A stretch of DNA of 64,000 bases, taken from the NCBI GenBank assembly GCA_029863605.1, contig JAOTVB010000005.1, positions 124,001 to 188,000 on the forward strand. The letters are read 5' to 3'. The stretch comes from Myxococcales bacterium (GTDB taxonomy: Bacteria > Myxococcota_A > Polyangia > Polyangiales > Houyiibacteriaceae). Shown one piece after another: positions 52,932 to 61,965 of the stretch (the stretch's first letter is position 1; each line of letters begins with the position of its first letter). The position numbers were made by a program, and so were the translations under genes. The notes beneath the pieces were generated by a model, which saw only the letters and a program-made list of their open reading frames with translations, made no database searches and was not told where the DNA came from.

Positions 52932-53770
52932 CAGTGCCAAACCGTTTGTCGATCGCCGAGTATGAGCGGCTGAATCACCGTGACGTGACGGTCGGCGACA
53001 ACCGGATCCACTACGTTGATGAAGGTGAGGGTTCTCCTTTGGTGCTCGTGCACGGAAGCCCGACTACCTCTGCCCTTTGGCGGCACCAGATCCCAACTCT
53101 ATCGAAGCGGTTCCGGGTGATCGCGCCGGATGTAGTGGGCTTCGGCAAATCCGTCGCGCCAGATGCCGGCGTTTCGTTTGCGCAACAGGCAAACGCCCTA
53201 CGCGCGCTTCTCGATCATCTGCGTATCGAGCGTTACGGCTTGGTCGGCCACGATTGGGGCGGACCGATCGGCGCTGCCTGTGCCGCGCAACGTCCGGAGC
53301 AGGTTCATCGCTGGGCATTGATCAATTCGACAGTCCGCCCCACCTATCGGCCGCCTTGGTACTGGAAACCATTCACGGCGCCGCTCACCGGGCCCTTGCT
53401 GCTCGTTAGAGCCAACCTCTGGGGACGAAATCTCCGGCAAATGATGAAAGCAGCGTCCGACCCTGAAATCGCTGCGCACTACCTCGCGGCCAGTCAGCAC
53501 ATCGGCAATCGGCGCACCTTTCTTCGGCTCGAACGCTTAGAAGGCTACAGCGCGCTCATGCAGGGAGTGGTCGACGCGCTGCCGTCGATGCCAAAAGACC
53601 CGTTGATCCTCTGGGGCACGCCCGACGCCTATTTTCGAAACGACTACCGAGAGCTGAGAGCGCTACTGCCCGACAGCCGCCTCGTCATGCTCGAAGGTGG
53701 AGGTCACTTCCCTCAGGAAGACGCACCCGACGCCGTCGCCCACGAGCTGAACGCTTTCTTTTTGCCTTAA
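52928..53770 (+). CDS. Alpha/beta hydrolase, haloalkane-dehalogenase / epoxide-hydrolase-like
   Basis: A 280-residue alpha/beta hydrolase with an Asp nucleophile in VGHDWGGPIG. The oxyanion segment reads HGSPTTSALWRHQIP; LinB-type dehalogenases have HGNPT, so the halide-binding Asn is Ser here. The acid is probably Asp in ILWGTPDAYF and the His lies in EGGGHFPQEDAP. Haloalkane dehalogenases and epoxide hydrolases cannot be told apart safely. It starts with GTG inside the stop of the ATC-hydrolase fusion. Confidence 0.83.
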   Translation: MTVPNRLSIAEYERLNHRDVTVGDNRIHYVDEGEGSPLVLVHGSPTTSALWRHQIPTLSKRFRVIAPDVVGFGKSVAPDAGVSFAQQANALRALLDHLRIERYGLVGHDWGGPIGAACAAQRPEQVHRWALINSTVRPTYRPPWYWKPFTAPLTGPLLLVRANLWGRNLRQMMKAASDPEIAAHYLAASQHIGNRRTFLRLERLEGYSALMQGVVDALPSMPKDPLILWGTPDAYFRNDYRELRALLPDSRLVMLEGGGHFPQEDAPDAVAHELNAFFLP

Positions 53771-53864
53771 TCCAACTGCGACTCCCCGACGTAGGGGTCT
53801 TTGAAGGGCGGATGTGAGCCGCTCGGACCGGACCCCAAACGTGACGAAATGAGGAGAGTACATC

Positions 53865-54437
53865 ATGACGAAGCACACACTTAACGCGATTAGCCTTACC
53901 TTCCTTGCAATGATCGCCGCCGCCTGCGGCGATGCCGGCATGGATCCCTTCGACGAGGAGCTCAACTTCGAAGAGCCCCCCGTGGACGAGCCGATCGTCG
54001 ACGACGTGGTGGACAATGAGGAAGAGCTGATCGCTCCGTTCGACAACGACAGCGCGGCCAACCCCGCGGTCGACGAGTTCCTGAGTATCACGAATACGCG
54101 CGAGATCGTCTATACCGACCAGATTTCGGCTCAAGACGGCGACAACGAGGACTTCGTCCAGTTCGAGCTTCCAAACGCCAGCAATCCCAACCAAAGGATC
54201 GAGGTGTCCATCGACTGTGATGTGTTCGGCGACCAAAACGTGTTCGCCCGCGTCGAGCTGCTCAACGTTGACCGGAACGGCGCGACCCGAATCAATGGCG
54301 GCCCCATCGATTGCAACGAAGGTGTGTTCTTCGTCACGGTGCAGAATGACCAGGTGCAGTTGGCTCGCATCCATGTGCAGGGAGTTCCCGAGCAGCAGAC
54401 GCTGATCGAGTACACCATCGTGGTGGCCCCTTTCTAA
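53865..54437 (+). CDS. Acidic lipoprotein
   Basis: A 190-residue lipoprotein. The signal peptide ends in a lipobox (LAMIAAACGDAG), then a strongly acidic linker (about 25-65, rich in Asp/Glu/Pro) and a compact beta-rich domain (IEVSIDCDVFGDQNVFARVELLN). A good GAGGAGA lies upstream of the ATG. I do not recognise the domain; it may be a pre-peptidase-type beta-sandwich. A strong terminator follows. Confidence 0.75.
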   Translation: MTKHTLNAISLTFLAMIAAACGDAGMDPFDEELNFEEPPVDEPIVDDVVDNEEELIAPFDNDSAANPAVDEFLSITNTREIVYTDQISAQDGDNEDFVQFELPNASNPNQRIEVSIDCDVFGDQNVFARVELLNVDRNGATRINGGPIDCNEGVFFVTVQNDQVQLARIHVQGVPEQQTLIEYTIVVAPF

Positions 54438-54487
54438 CCTCCGAGCGCGTTCGCCACGCCCATCCATCTTTGGCCACTATCCTCAAC

Positions 54488-54518
54488 GCCGGCCCTCTTC
54501 GGAGGGCCGGCTCTGTTG
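54488..54518 (+). terminator. Rho-independent-type terminator
   Basis: A perfect 10-bp stem GCCGGCCCTC/GAGGGCCGGC with a TTCG tetraloop, followed by TCTGTTGT, 50 bases after the lipoprotein stop and 24 before the end of the convergent anti-sigma-like gene. Confidence 0.8.
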
Positions 54519-54541
54519 TGTCGCGGCGCACCAAGCACGAA

Positions 54542-54817
54542 TCAGGACTTCGAGAGCCAGCTCCGCAGACGGACGAGGAAGCCACCCCGTTCTCTGGCAA
54601 TTTCTTTTTGGATCTTCCCGAGAGTCCTGGGCGGTGTTTCGAGCGGGTCAAAGCTCGAAGCGAGCGCCGTGATCGAATCTTGGAAGTCCCTGACGACGTC
54701 TCGCAGGCCTGGGTCCGTCTCGAGCAACGCTTGAAGCTCCGCCTCGTCCTCTTCCGACGCTGCGCCAGCCGCGTGCAAGGCAGCGAGAAGCTCGGCCCGT
54801 TCTTTTTGGTCGCTCAT
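54542..54817 (-). CDS. Small anti-sigma-like protein
   Basis: A 91-residue, highly charged helical protein beginning MSDQKERAELLAALHAAGAA with EEDEAELQALLETDPGLRDVVRDF. The latter resembles the N-terminal anti-sigma domain of RskA/ChrR-type regulators, but there is no HxxxCxxC zinc motif and no membrane segment; the C-terminus ends in SWLSKS after an amphipathic stretch. The ATG overlaps the ECF sigma stop (ATGA). By position and composition it is probably a soluble regulator of that sigma factor, but this is inference. Confidence 0.65.
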   Translation of the reverse strand: MSDQKERAELLAALHAAGAASEEDEAELQALLETDPGLRDVVRDFQDSITALASSFDPLETPPRTLGKIQKEIARERGGFLVRLRSWLSKS

Positions 54818-55401
54818 GCGCGCATGCTCCGGTGAATGATGGGGAGCATCGTGCGCAAGGCACGCATGCCCGCAAGAATTCGCGACTTCACCGTCCCGAC
54901 CGGGAGGTTGAGCGCCTCGGCGATCTGGCCGTGCGACATGCCTACGAAATACGAGAGCTCGAGGACGGCACGCTGATCTTCGTCGAGTCGTTGAAACGCT
55001 TGTCTCAGAGCCTGGTGCCATCGCGTGGACGAGACGAGCACATCGGGTCGCCCCCCGTCGGTCCCAAGCGCATGCCTCTCGCTAAACTGCAGCTGTCTAT
55101 CCCCGTGCCGTCGGGTGCGCGCACGCAACGCGTCGAGAGCTCGACTTCGCGCGACGGTAACCACCCAGGCGACCACGCTGCCTCTCGAGCTGTCGTACTC
55201 GGGAGCGCGTCGCCAAAGCTCGACGAAGACCTCTTGCAAGATCTCCTCGGCCTCCGCGCGGGAGCCGAGCATCTTCGTCAGCAGGGCCAGGACGGTGCTG
55301 CCATACTGGCCGTAAAATGCGCTCAGCGGCTGGCCCGAGTCGCCGGCCGCCATCGCGGCAACGAGATCGGCGGGGTCATTCGGTCGTGCCTCAGCCATCA
55401 T
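54814..55401 (-). CDS. ECF-type RNA polymerase sigma factor
   Basis: A 195-residue ECF sigma factor. Region 2 is LYGSTVLALLTKMLGSRAEAEEILQEVFVELW in outline (about 30-65; PEYDSSRGSVVAWVVTVARSRALDALR) and region 4 is LDEDQRAVLELSYFVGMSHGQIAEALNLPVGTVKSRI (about 135-175). It lies between the kinase upstream and the anti-sigma-like gene downstream, coupled to both by ATGA overlaps, so the three are one operon. Confidence 0.92.
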   Translation of the reverse strand: MMAEARPNDPADLVAAMAAGDSGQPLSAFYGQYGSTVLALLTKMLGSRAEAEEILQEVFVELWRRAPEYDSSRGSVVAWVVTVARSRALDALRARTRRHGDRQLQFSERHALGTDGGRPDVLVSSTRWHQALRQAFQRLDEDQRAVLELSYFVGMSHGQIAEALNLPVGTVKSRILAGMRALRTMLPIIHRSMRA

Positions 55402-57074
55402 GACTCCGTGAACATTGGCTCAGCTTGAATGGTCGCGAGGCTGCCGACTGCGGCGTCCCTGTCTCGGTGCATCATGATTCCCACGCCAACCGCGTCCCAC
55501 CATCGAGCCGCATGTTGCTGCGACCACCTTTCGACCGGCAACGCTCGAAGTTGCTCGGCGATCTCTACGCCCGAGGTTGGCCGATCGTCACGCTTTTTCT
55601 CGAGGCACTGCATGATGATGCGCTCGAGATCGGGGTGCACATTGCACCCGTCTACAGTCGATGGGGATTCAGGTATCGCGCTCAAGTGCTGGGCGCAGAT
55701 CTCGACGGGGTTGGTCCCCGGGAATACAAAGCGTCCCGTGAGCAAGTAGTAGCCCACTGCTCCCAACGCGTAGAGATCGGACCGCGCGTCGATCGACGGA
55801 GGGTCCAGGATTTGCTCGGGGCTCATGAAGCGAGGGGTTCCGATGATCGCCTCGGACCACGTCTTGGTGGCGTCGGCCCCCGAATCCACGTTCTTGACCA
55901 AGCCAAAGTCGAGCACCTTCGTGACGTCGTGTGCGCCGCCCTGTTGAGTCATCATGATGTTGTTGGGTTTGATGTCGCGGTGCACGAGACCCATGGCGTG
56001 CGCTTCATGCAATGCCATCGCGCACTGCCGCATGATGTGGATCACTCGAGACTCGGGGACCTGGCCCTCGGCCTGCACGATCTCTAGCAGCGTGACGCCG
56101 TCGAGCAGCTCCATGGCGTAATAGAACGTGCCTTCTTCGGTGCGTCCATAGTCGTAGATCGTGACGGTGTTGGGGTGCTTTAGCTTCGCCGTCATCTGTA
56201 CTTCGCGTCGAAACCGATCGATATCGTCCGGCGTGTTCCGGTCGGGGCTCAAGAGCTTGATCGCCGTAGGACGCTTGAGCAACCCATGTTGCGCGCGATA
56301 GACGGTGCCCATGCCGCCCTCGCCGAGCTTTTCTTCGACTACGTATTGGCCGAGCTTCTTGGCGTCGCGCGCATCTTTGCGCAGCCCATAGATCACACGC
56401 GTCGCCCATGCCGCGAGCAGGGTGGTGAGCGACCACGCAAATCCGATCTGAATCGACTGACTCCGCGCCAACGACCGTTTCTCTTCGATTCTGCGGAAGA
56501 ACCCGAGATTGTTCCACACCTCCAGATCTACAGTCAGAAAGTTCTGATAGACGGCGGCGACGAGCGGCACTCCGATCGCCAGCCCAAGCCAAGCCGTGTG
56601 CTTGGCCGTGCTGGGAACGAAGATGGCTCGGGCGATGAGCCCGAAGGACAATGCGTAGGCCGTGCTCGTCGCCGCACCGGCGGCTGCGGGGATGTTGGAG
56701 CCCATCACGACTAGACCCACACTCGTCAGTACCAATCCAATCCCTTCGATGATCTGAATGGTCCGCGTATCGAGCGGGCGCGAGCGGCAGATCAACCACA
56801 CACAGGCGATGGGAACCACGGCCGCCGCGTGCGCCCAAAACGAGGGATGCGCGAGCTCCCCTTGCAGATAACCAAAAGCCGCACCCAATATCACACGACT
56901 GACCAGAGAGAGGCTGAGGATCACCGCCACTGCCAATCCGAACGCCGCCACACGTTGCTGCAGGAACTCCCGGCTGTTGGTGGACTGACCTGCTCCCGTG
57001 CTCACGAATCCTCGAACGCAGTTTGTGGTAACATGCCTGATTCCGCCACCCGCTGAACCCCTTGCCACGCGCAT
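55398..57074 (-). CDS. Ser/Thr protein kinase with N-terminal polytopic membrane domain
   Basis: A 558-residue protein whose first about 230 residues hold six hydrophobic segments; the kinase domain follows (about 242-510). Kinase motifs: GEGGMGTVYRAQ (251-262), the ATP-binding Lys273, HRDIKPNN (365-372), DFGLVK (389-394) and GTPRFMSPEQ. Most PknB-like kinases have the kinase domain N-terminal to a single TM segment, so this is the reverse order, seen in some Myxococcota. It may sense a membrane signal and control the ECF sigma factor encoded next in the operon. Confidence 0.9.
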   Translation of the reverse strand: MRVARGSAGGGIRHVTTNCVRGFVSTGAGQSTNSREFLQQRVAAFGLAVAVILSLSLVSRVILGAAFGYLQGELAHPSFWAHAAAVVPIACVWLICRSRPLDTRTIQIIEGIGLVLTSVGLVVMGSNIPAAAGAATSTAYALSFGLIARAIFVPSTAKHTAWLGLAIGVPLVAAVYQNFLTVDLEVWNNLGFFRRIEEKRSLARSQSIQIGFAWSLTTLLAAWATRVIYGLRKDARDAKKLGQYVVEEKLGEGGMGTVYRAQHGLLKRPTAIKLLSPDRNTPDDIDRFRREVQMTAKLKHPNTVTIYDYGRTEEGTFYYAMELLDGVTLLEIVQAEGQVPESRVIHIMRQCAMALHEAHAMGLVHRDIKPNNIMMTQQGGAHDVTKVLDFGLVKNVDSGADATKTWSEAIIGTPRFMSPEQILDPPSIDARSDLYALGAVGYYLLTGRFVFPGTNPVEICAQHLSAIPESPSTVDGCNVHPDLERIIMQCLEKKRDDRPTSGVEIAEQLRALPVERWSQQHAARWWDAVGVGIMMHRDRDAAVGSLATIQAEPMFTES

Positions 57075-57188
57075 CGTCCTACGAAATGCGAGTTTGCACG
57101 TTGAGCACGAGTTCGCCCAAGACCCATTGGGTCGATAGTATCTTCGAACGCTCGGCTACGGCCAACCTCACCAGACTTTTTCGCAAGT

Positions 57189-58442
57189 CTAGAGCCCGAA
57201 GTAGTTGATGTAGTCTTCGAAAGGCGCCCGGTCGCGTTTGGGGTCAATGCCGAAATCTTGGGGCGTGTAGGTGTGTGAGCCGTGCTTGTCACGAGGGTTG
57301 GCTTCCATGAAGGCAACCATCTCGGCCTCGACCTCCTCCGTGAGTGGATAGCCGAAGTGCCCGTACATGCGGCGCACGACGCTGATCGGATCGGCAACTG
57401 TCTCGCTCATCTTCACGTCGAAGAACTGGTCGGCCCTGTCGGAAAGGCGTTTTCGCTGCTCGAGTGATTTCTCGATGAGCTTTGCCCACCAGTCGAGCTG
57501 CTGGCGTCCGATCGCGCTGAGGTCGATCGCATCGGTCGAGGCGCCACGGAGAGTCGCCGTGAGACTGGCCACCGATGCGCAGACTTTGATCGGGTCGCGA
57601 TGTGTGTGAACGATGCGGGCGTCGGGATACACTTCGAGGAGCGTGTCGATCGAATGGAGGTGCGCCGGGGACTTCAGCACCCAACGCCCACCGCGGACGC
57701 CACCTGACTGCGCATGTTGCAGAAACCGCCGGTGGAACTCGTAGGTGGGGCGCATATCCTGCTCGTCGAGCCACGCCTGGTAAGAGGGCACGTTGAATTG
57801 CACCTGAAGCTGCTCGGACATGAAGCACATGGTGAACACCGCGACGCACTCCTGCGGCATGGTGGCGCCCATCGGGTGCATCGCGGCAAAGTCCGGAACC
57901 AATTCGAACAGCTGATCGAGGATCTTTTGGTGCTCCGCAATTCGTGGATCGTTGTCCCAGGTCTCGGGCGTCGCGGGAGGCACCGGAAATTGAACCTCCC
58001 AAAAAAGAGGGGATCGATTTACAGGGTCTTGCTCGAGCAACGAATGGAGAATCGTCGTACCCGTCCGAGGGAGACCGACGATGAAGAGCGGAGCGATGAT
58101 CTCTTCATTCTCGATCTCCGGGTGCCGTTTGCGCCACTCTACGAGGCGAAGGCGATTGGCGAGATTTCCCGTGACATATCCCTGAACCATCAAACGGCCA
58201 AGGAGGGTGAGCTCGGCTTCGCTCTCGGCGCTGGCCAAAAAGCGCCGAAGCCCTTCTCTGAAATCGTCGCCTCCAAAGTCCGAGCTTTCGGCCTGCCTGA
58301 TCGCCTTCTTGATCAAGCGTTCCTCGTTGAGCGACACGGGGTGCATTCCGATCGCATTCGCAACCCGACCGGCGAGGTTGATCCACTTCACCGCAAACGG
58401 CCGATGCGGCTGCCCGACCTGCACTAGCTTGGAATGGCTCAT
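57189..58442 (-). CDS. Sulfotransferase-family protein
   Basis: A 417-residue protein with the PAPS-binding P-loop LFIVGLPRTGTTILHSLLEQDP (about 120-140) and the second PAPS-binding element IVHTHRDPIKVCAS (about 275-290). The size and segment FQVEVQFPVPP-like spacing fit large bacterial sulfotransferase_3-type enzymes that transfer sulfate from PAPS to an alcohol or amine. The acceptor is unknown. It is not clearly linked to neighbours; the upstream TPR gene is 41 bases away on the same strand. Confidence 0.85.
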   Translation of the reverse strand: MSHSKLVQVGQPHRPFAVKWINLAGRVANAIGMHPVSLNEERLIKKAIRQAESSDFGGDDFREGLRRFLASAESEAELTLLGRLMVQGYVTGNLANRLRLVEWRKRHPEIENEEIIAPLFIVGLPRTGTTILHSLLEQDPVNRSPLFWEVQFPVPPATPETWDNDPRIAEHQKILDQLFELVPDFAAMHPMGATMPQECVAVFTMCFMSEQLQVQFNVPSYQAWLDEQDMRPTYEFHRRFLQHAQSGGVRGGRWVLKSPAHLHSIDTLLEVYPDARIVHTHRDPIKVCASVASLTATLRGASTDAIDLSAIGRQQLDWWAKLIEKSLEQRKRLSDRADQFFDVKMSETVADPISVVRRMYGHFGYPLTEEVEAEMVAFMEANPRDKHGSHTYTPQDFGIDPKRDRAPFEDYINYFGL

Positions 58443-58483
58443 GCCTGTTGCAGGCTACCACCAGCGGAGGCAACTCCCGGCAA

Positions 58484-58807
58484 TCAATGGCTAGGGCGAT
58501 CTGTGCGAGGCAACTCGCCCCTGCGGTCGGGGGCGATCGCCAGCATCACTTTCGTCGTAGCAGCGGCGCGGGCTGCAAAGCCCTTGGCCACATAGAGCTC
58601 CACGGCGCGCTCGTAAGCGAGCACCGCGTCGGCCTTGCGTCCCATCCGCTGCAACAGGTCGCCCTTGCGATGCGACCACCGGGGCTCATCGGGTCTTTGT
58701 TTCTCGATCAACTCATAGAGCTCGAGCGCTTGGTTAGCCCGTCCGGTCTGGAGTGCCTTGCTGAGCTGGGTACGAAGATTCGTGGGTTTGGTATCGCGTC
58801 GAAGCAT
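58484..58807 (-). CDS. Short TPR-like protein
   Basis: A 107-residue protein starting at the ATG at 58807 with two helical hairpins (LSKALQTGRANQALELYELIEKQ and RKGDLLQRMGRKADAVLAYERAVELY), TPR-type, then a third helix (FAARAAATTKVMLAIAPD). The pattern matches the start of larger Myxococcota proteins with TPR followed by other domains; here the frame stops early (GELPRTDRPSH), so it may be truncated. A longer frame from 58969 is possible but looks unrelated. Confidence 0.6.
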   Translation of the reverse strand: MLRRDTKPTNLRTQLSKALQTGRANQALELYELIEKQRPDEPRWSHRKGDLLQRMGRKADAVLAYERAVELYVAKGFAARAAATTKVMLAIAPDRRGELPRTDRPSH

Positions 58808-58901
58808 CTGTTTGCTTTGGGGTTGGTTGGCAAACCGTATCACGTGCGGGACACGTGGCGTTAGAGAGAACATCAATTCAGGATCTAGTTCGCATCGGGG
58901 A

Positions 58902-59543
58902 TCAACCAGCAAGCCTGGCGAGCATTGGTTTTCGCCATTCGTCACCAAGCGTCGGGATTTCGAGGGCAAGCTTCATGCGCTCGCGGTCGGTGCCACCTCC
59001 GTAACTCAGCTCCCAGACTTCATGAACCGTCACACCGGTCGAGCCTCGGTCGATCCGTGTAGCCTCGTCGCCAACCCCGAGCTCACCCGACTCGACGATA
59101 CAAAAATAGAACCCAGGACGTCCGCCTCGAAGAAACGTCCTCACGAAGCTCGGGTCGCCCATTCGAATCCCGAGCTTGAAGCACGGGGCGCGCGGCTGGC
59201 TGACTTGCAACACCGTGGACCCGACCGAGAATACGTCCCCGATGCAGACCTCGTGCTCGAGCAGCCCCCGTGTCGTGAGGTTCTCTCCGAACTGCCCGTG
59301 TTCGAGATCACCCCTCCCGAGCTCGTGGGACCAAACTGGGTAGTGTTCGGCTGGATAGCCATAGACGGCCTTGTTTTCACCGCCGTGAACCGAGAGGTCT
59401 GCCTGGCGGTCGCCCTCGAGGTTGTGGGGCTCGACTCGGAGGCGCCGGTCGGTGGGCGACTTGAAGATCGCGGTCATCACGGGCCCACGCGATGTGTCGA
59501 CACGACGCGGAAGGCCAACATTGACGGAAACCAGCACTGCCAT
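58902..59543 (-). CDS. MOSC-domain protein (YiiM-like)
   Basis: A 213-residue YiiM/MOSC protein: MAVLVSVNVGLPRRVDT, DRQADLSVHGGENKAVYGYP, FGENLTTRGLLEHEVCIGDVF and QPRAPCFKLGIRMG. The Cys in the last motif is the usual sulfur-carrying residue. MOSC proteins use molybdenum cofactor or sulfur to reduce N-hydroxylated compounds, as in YiiM and YcbX. I start it at the ATG at 59543; an in-frame ATG at 59627 adds unrelated residues. It lies 94 bases upstream of the TPR gene. Confidence 0.87.
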   Translation of the reverse strand: MAVLVSVNVGLPRRVDTSRGPVMTAIFKSPTDRRLRVEPHNLEGDRQADLSVHGGENKAVYGYPAEHYPVWSHELGRGDLEHGQFGENLTTRGLLEHEVCIGDVFSVGSTVLQVSQPRAPCFKLGIRMGDPSFVRTFLRGGRPGFYFCIVESGELGVGDEATRIDRGSTGVTVHEVWELSYGGGTDRERMKLALEIPTLGDEWRKPMLARLAG

Positions 59544-59674
59544 TCTTCTACTCACCGAGACCAGCTGCCCGAGGAACGCCATCCCGCCCACGACTTTGCA
59601 GAAATGGTAGGTTAATCGGGGAGGCATTCAAACGCTATCTGGGGCCGACCCCACGTGTCGAGGCGATCGTTCAC

Positions 59675-60427
59675 ATGAGCTCTGTGTTGGCAACGCTACT
59701 GACGGTTCTGGTATTGGCGGTCGTCCATCTATACGCGGGTACAACGGCAGCCCTAGGGCACCAATGGCGGCCACGAGCGCTCTCCGCCGCATCAGGCGTC
59801 AGCGTCGCCTATGTGTTTCTGGATCTGATGCCCGGACTGGCCGACCAGCAGAATCTAATCGACCAAAGCGGTTTGTTCCCCGGCCTCGACAGACACATCT
59901 ATATCCTGGCCCTCGTGGGTCTGACCGTGTCTTTCTGGGTGGAGACGGCCTCCCGAGAGTCGCGTCGGCGTCGCCGTGCCGCCGGAGGCCCGGATCAGAC
60001 GGGGACCGCGACCTTTTGGCTCGGTACCGTCTCGTTCATGGTGCTAAATGGCGCGATCGGGTACGCCGTCGCCAGTCCGGGGGACGAGGCGGTCGAGCCA
60101 TTGTGGACGTTCGCCCTCGCAATGGGACTACACTTTCTGACGAACGATCATTCGCTGGTGGAGCATCACGGGGAGCGCTACCGCACTATCGGACGGTGGT
60201 TGCTCGTCGTCGGGCTGATGACGGGTTGGGCGATCGGAATCCTACCCGAGCTGGAGATCCGAACGGAGGTGCTGGCACTCGTGCTCGCCTACATCGCGGG
60301 CGGCACGATCCTCAACATCCTGCGCCACGAGCTTCCTGATACCGACCGCTCGGGTGACGTGGTCGCATTTGTTGCGGGAGCCGGGGTCTACGGAGTGCTC
60401 CTGCTTTCCCTATCGCCAGCAGGCTGA
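59675..60427 (+). CDS. Polytopic membrane protein
   Basis: A 250-residue protein with about seven hydrophobic segments. Histidines occur at HLYAGTTAALGHQW and FLTNDHSLVEHHGERY, and Asp in AYVFLDLMPGLAD, a pattern reminiscent of ZIP-type metal transporters but not enough to assign it. It is convergent with the desaturase gene (24-base gap). Confidence 0.65.
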   Translation: MSSVLATLLTVLVLAVVHLYAGTTAALGHQWRPRALSAASGVSVAYVFLDLMPGLADQQNLIDQSGLFPGLDRHIYILALVGLTVSFWVETASRESRRRRRAAGGPDQTGTATFWLGTVSFMVLNGAIGYAVASPGDEAVEPLWTFALAMGLHFLTNDHSLVEHHGERYRTIGRWLLVVGLMTGWAIGILPELEIRTEVLALVLAYIAGGTILNILRHELPDTDRSGDVVAFVAGAGVYGVLLLSLSPAG

Positions 60428-60451
60428 CCCCAATGCCACTCGCTCCCTGCT

Positions 60452-61345
60452 TCAGTGAGACGCCGACGTGCTCCGCTTGACGAATGGGCGCGGAATCGTG
60501 TGGTTACGCTCGAAGCCTTCGATCGGTGCACCCTTGGCCTCGAGCTCGCTTCGAAGGTCTCGGAAACACGCAGCATACCGATAGAAGGGGACTCGGGGGT
60601 AGAGGTGATGAATCAGGTGGTAGTTCTGCCACAACATCGGCAACGTGAGGCCAGGCACGAGCAGGATACGCGTGTCGTGGAAGCGTTCCTGGACGTTGTG
60701 CGGGTGGTGCGGCACCCAATCGAAGGAAAAGGCAAGCACGCCTGCAGCCGTCAGAGCGGGCACGAGCCACAGCCACAAAGCCTCCCACCCAAAACCGGTC
60801 GCGATGAGCACGGTGAGGATCGCGAGCATGCCCAACAGAGTGAGCACGACGAGCCGACGTTGGGTTTGGGCCGCGCGGGTCTTGCTCGCGGTGCCCCAGA
60901 AGAAGTTGTACTCGTAGGCGAGAAGGATTGAGAAGCTGCGCAGGACGATCGAAATCGGGTTGTGGCCGCGGACCCAATAGTCGGGGTCTTTTTTCGGGTG
61001 GTTGGTGTTGGCGTGATGTTGGAGATGCAAGACGCGGAACGATGCATACGGTGCCAACAGAGTCAGGGCGCTCAACCACCCGGCGATTTCCCCGACCCAC
61101 TGCAGCCGAGCGTGCCCGCCATGGATGTTCCCATGCGTCGCCTCGTGCATGACCGTAAAGGCCGCGTAGGCGAGGAGGGTTGCGCTGATCGTGCCGGCCC
61201 ACATCGGCATGTGGCCTGAAAGAACGCCCCACCAGACCGCGACCTCTCCTGCCACCACGAGGAAGAAAAGGCCGAGGGTGAACCAAGCGAACTCACCTGC
61301 GTGGGCACGCCAACCGGGTCGAGCCTCGTCGTCGGAACGAGTCAT
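60452..61345 (-). CDS. Fatty acid desaturase / carotenoid-hydroxylase-like enzyme
   Basis: A 297-residue integral membrane enzyme with the three His boxes of the desaturase superfamily: HEATH (67-71), HLQHHANTNH (107-116) and NYHLIHHLYP (about 243-252), plus WVPHHPHN. About four membrane segments lie between the boxes. Di-iron-dependent desaturation or hydroxylation of a fatty acid or carotenoid is expected. It follows the TetR gene by 19 bases on the same strand. Confidence 0.85.
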   Translation of the reverse strand: MTRSDDEARPGWRAHAGEFAWFTLGLFFLVVAGEVAVWWGVLSGHMPMWAGTISATLLAYAAFTVMHEATHGNIHGGHARLQWVGEIAGWLSALTLLAPYASFRVLHLQHHANTNHPKKDPDYWVRGHNPISIVLRSFSILLAYEYNFFWGTASKTRAAQTQRRLVVLTLLGMLAILTVLIATGFGWEALWLWLVPALTAAGVLAFSFDWVPHHPHNVQERFHDTRILLVPGLTLPMLWQNYHLIHHLYPRVPFYRYAACFRDLRSELEAKGAPIEGFERNHTIPRPFVKRSTSASH

Positions 61346-61364
61346 GATGTTCTCCCATTTTGTA

Positions 61365-61958
61365 TCACTGGCATTGTCCTTTCTGGAGAGTCGAGAGTAC
61401 CGGGCCGAATGCGGAGACGAAGAGGTCGATCAGTACCTCGGCAGACACGTCCTGACACTCTACCCATTCGGCCGCGCCATTTTCGACGAAGCTCACCCAC
61501 CCGTAGATCGCGATTTGCGTGAGGGATGACGGGTACACGATGCCGAGCCGTTCGACGATGATGTCGTGCGCCCGGACCCGAACGCGATCGAGAAGCGCAT
61601 TGACCTCCGTGTCCGAACCAAGGCCCCCGCGCACCAGCGCTTGATAGATCGGCCCGTTGTCTTGCACGTAGCCCGCGAAGCTCCTCACCATCGCGCGGAA
61701 CGCCTCCTCGAACGAAACGCCGGTGGGAGGCTCGATCACCGCGATCACCTCGTCGGTCACGGCGCGGACGGTCTCCATGTAGAAGCCGCGCTGACCGCCG
61801 AAGTAGTGGTACAGCAAACCCTTCGAGACGCCGGCCCGCTCGGCGATCGCATCCATCGACATCGCGTCGTATGCGTGCGCGGCGAAATGAGCCCGACCGA
61901 AGGCGAGCAAGTGGTCGCGTCGGGCTTCGGTCGTCATGCGCTTGGGTGCCGCGTCCAT
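61365..61958 (-). CDS. TetR-family regulator
   Basis: A 197-residue TetR repressor. The HTH is clear (RRDHLLAFGRAHFAAHAYDAMSMDAIAERAGVSKGLLYHYFG, about 14-55); the C-terminal ligand-binding domain is not identifiable further. It is the first gene of the TetR-desaturase pair and probably autoregulates from the palindrome on its promoter. The start ATG is at 61958; the predicted transcription start lies almost at the ATG, so the mRNA may be leaderless. Confidence 0.85.
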   Translation of the reverse strand: MDAAPKRMTTEARRDHLLAFGRAHFAAHAYDAMSMDAIAERAGVSKGLLYHYFGGQRGFYMETVRAVTDEVIAVIEPPTGVSFEEAFRAMVRSFAGYVQDNGPIYQALVRGGLGSDTEVNALLDRVRVRAHDIIVERLGIVYPSSLTQIAIYGWVSFVENGAAEWVECQDVSAEVLIDLFVSAFGPVLSTLQKGQCQ

Positions 61959-61965
61959 GGAGAGA

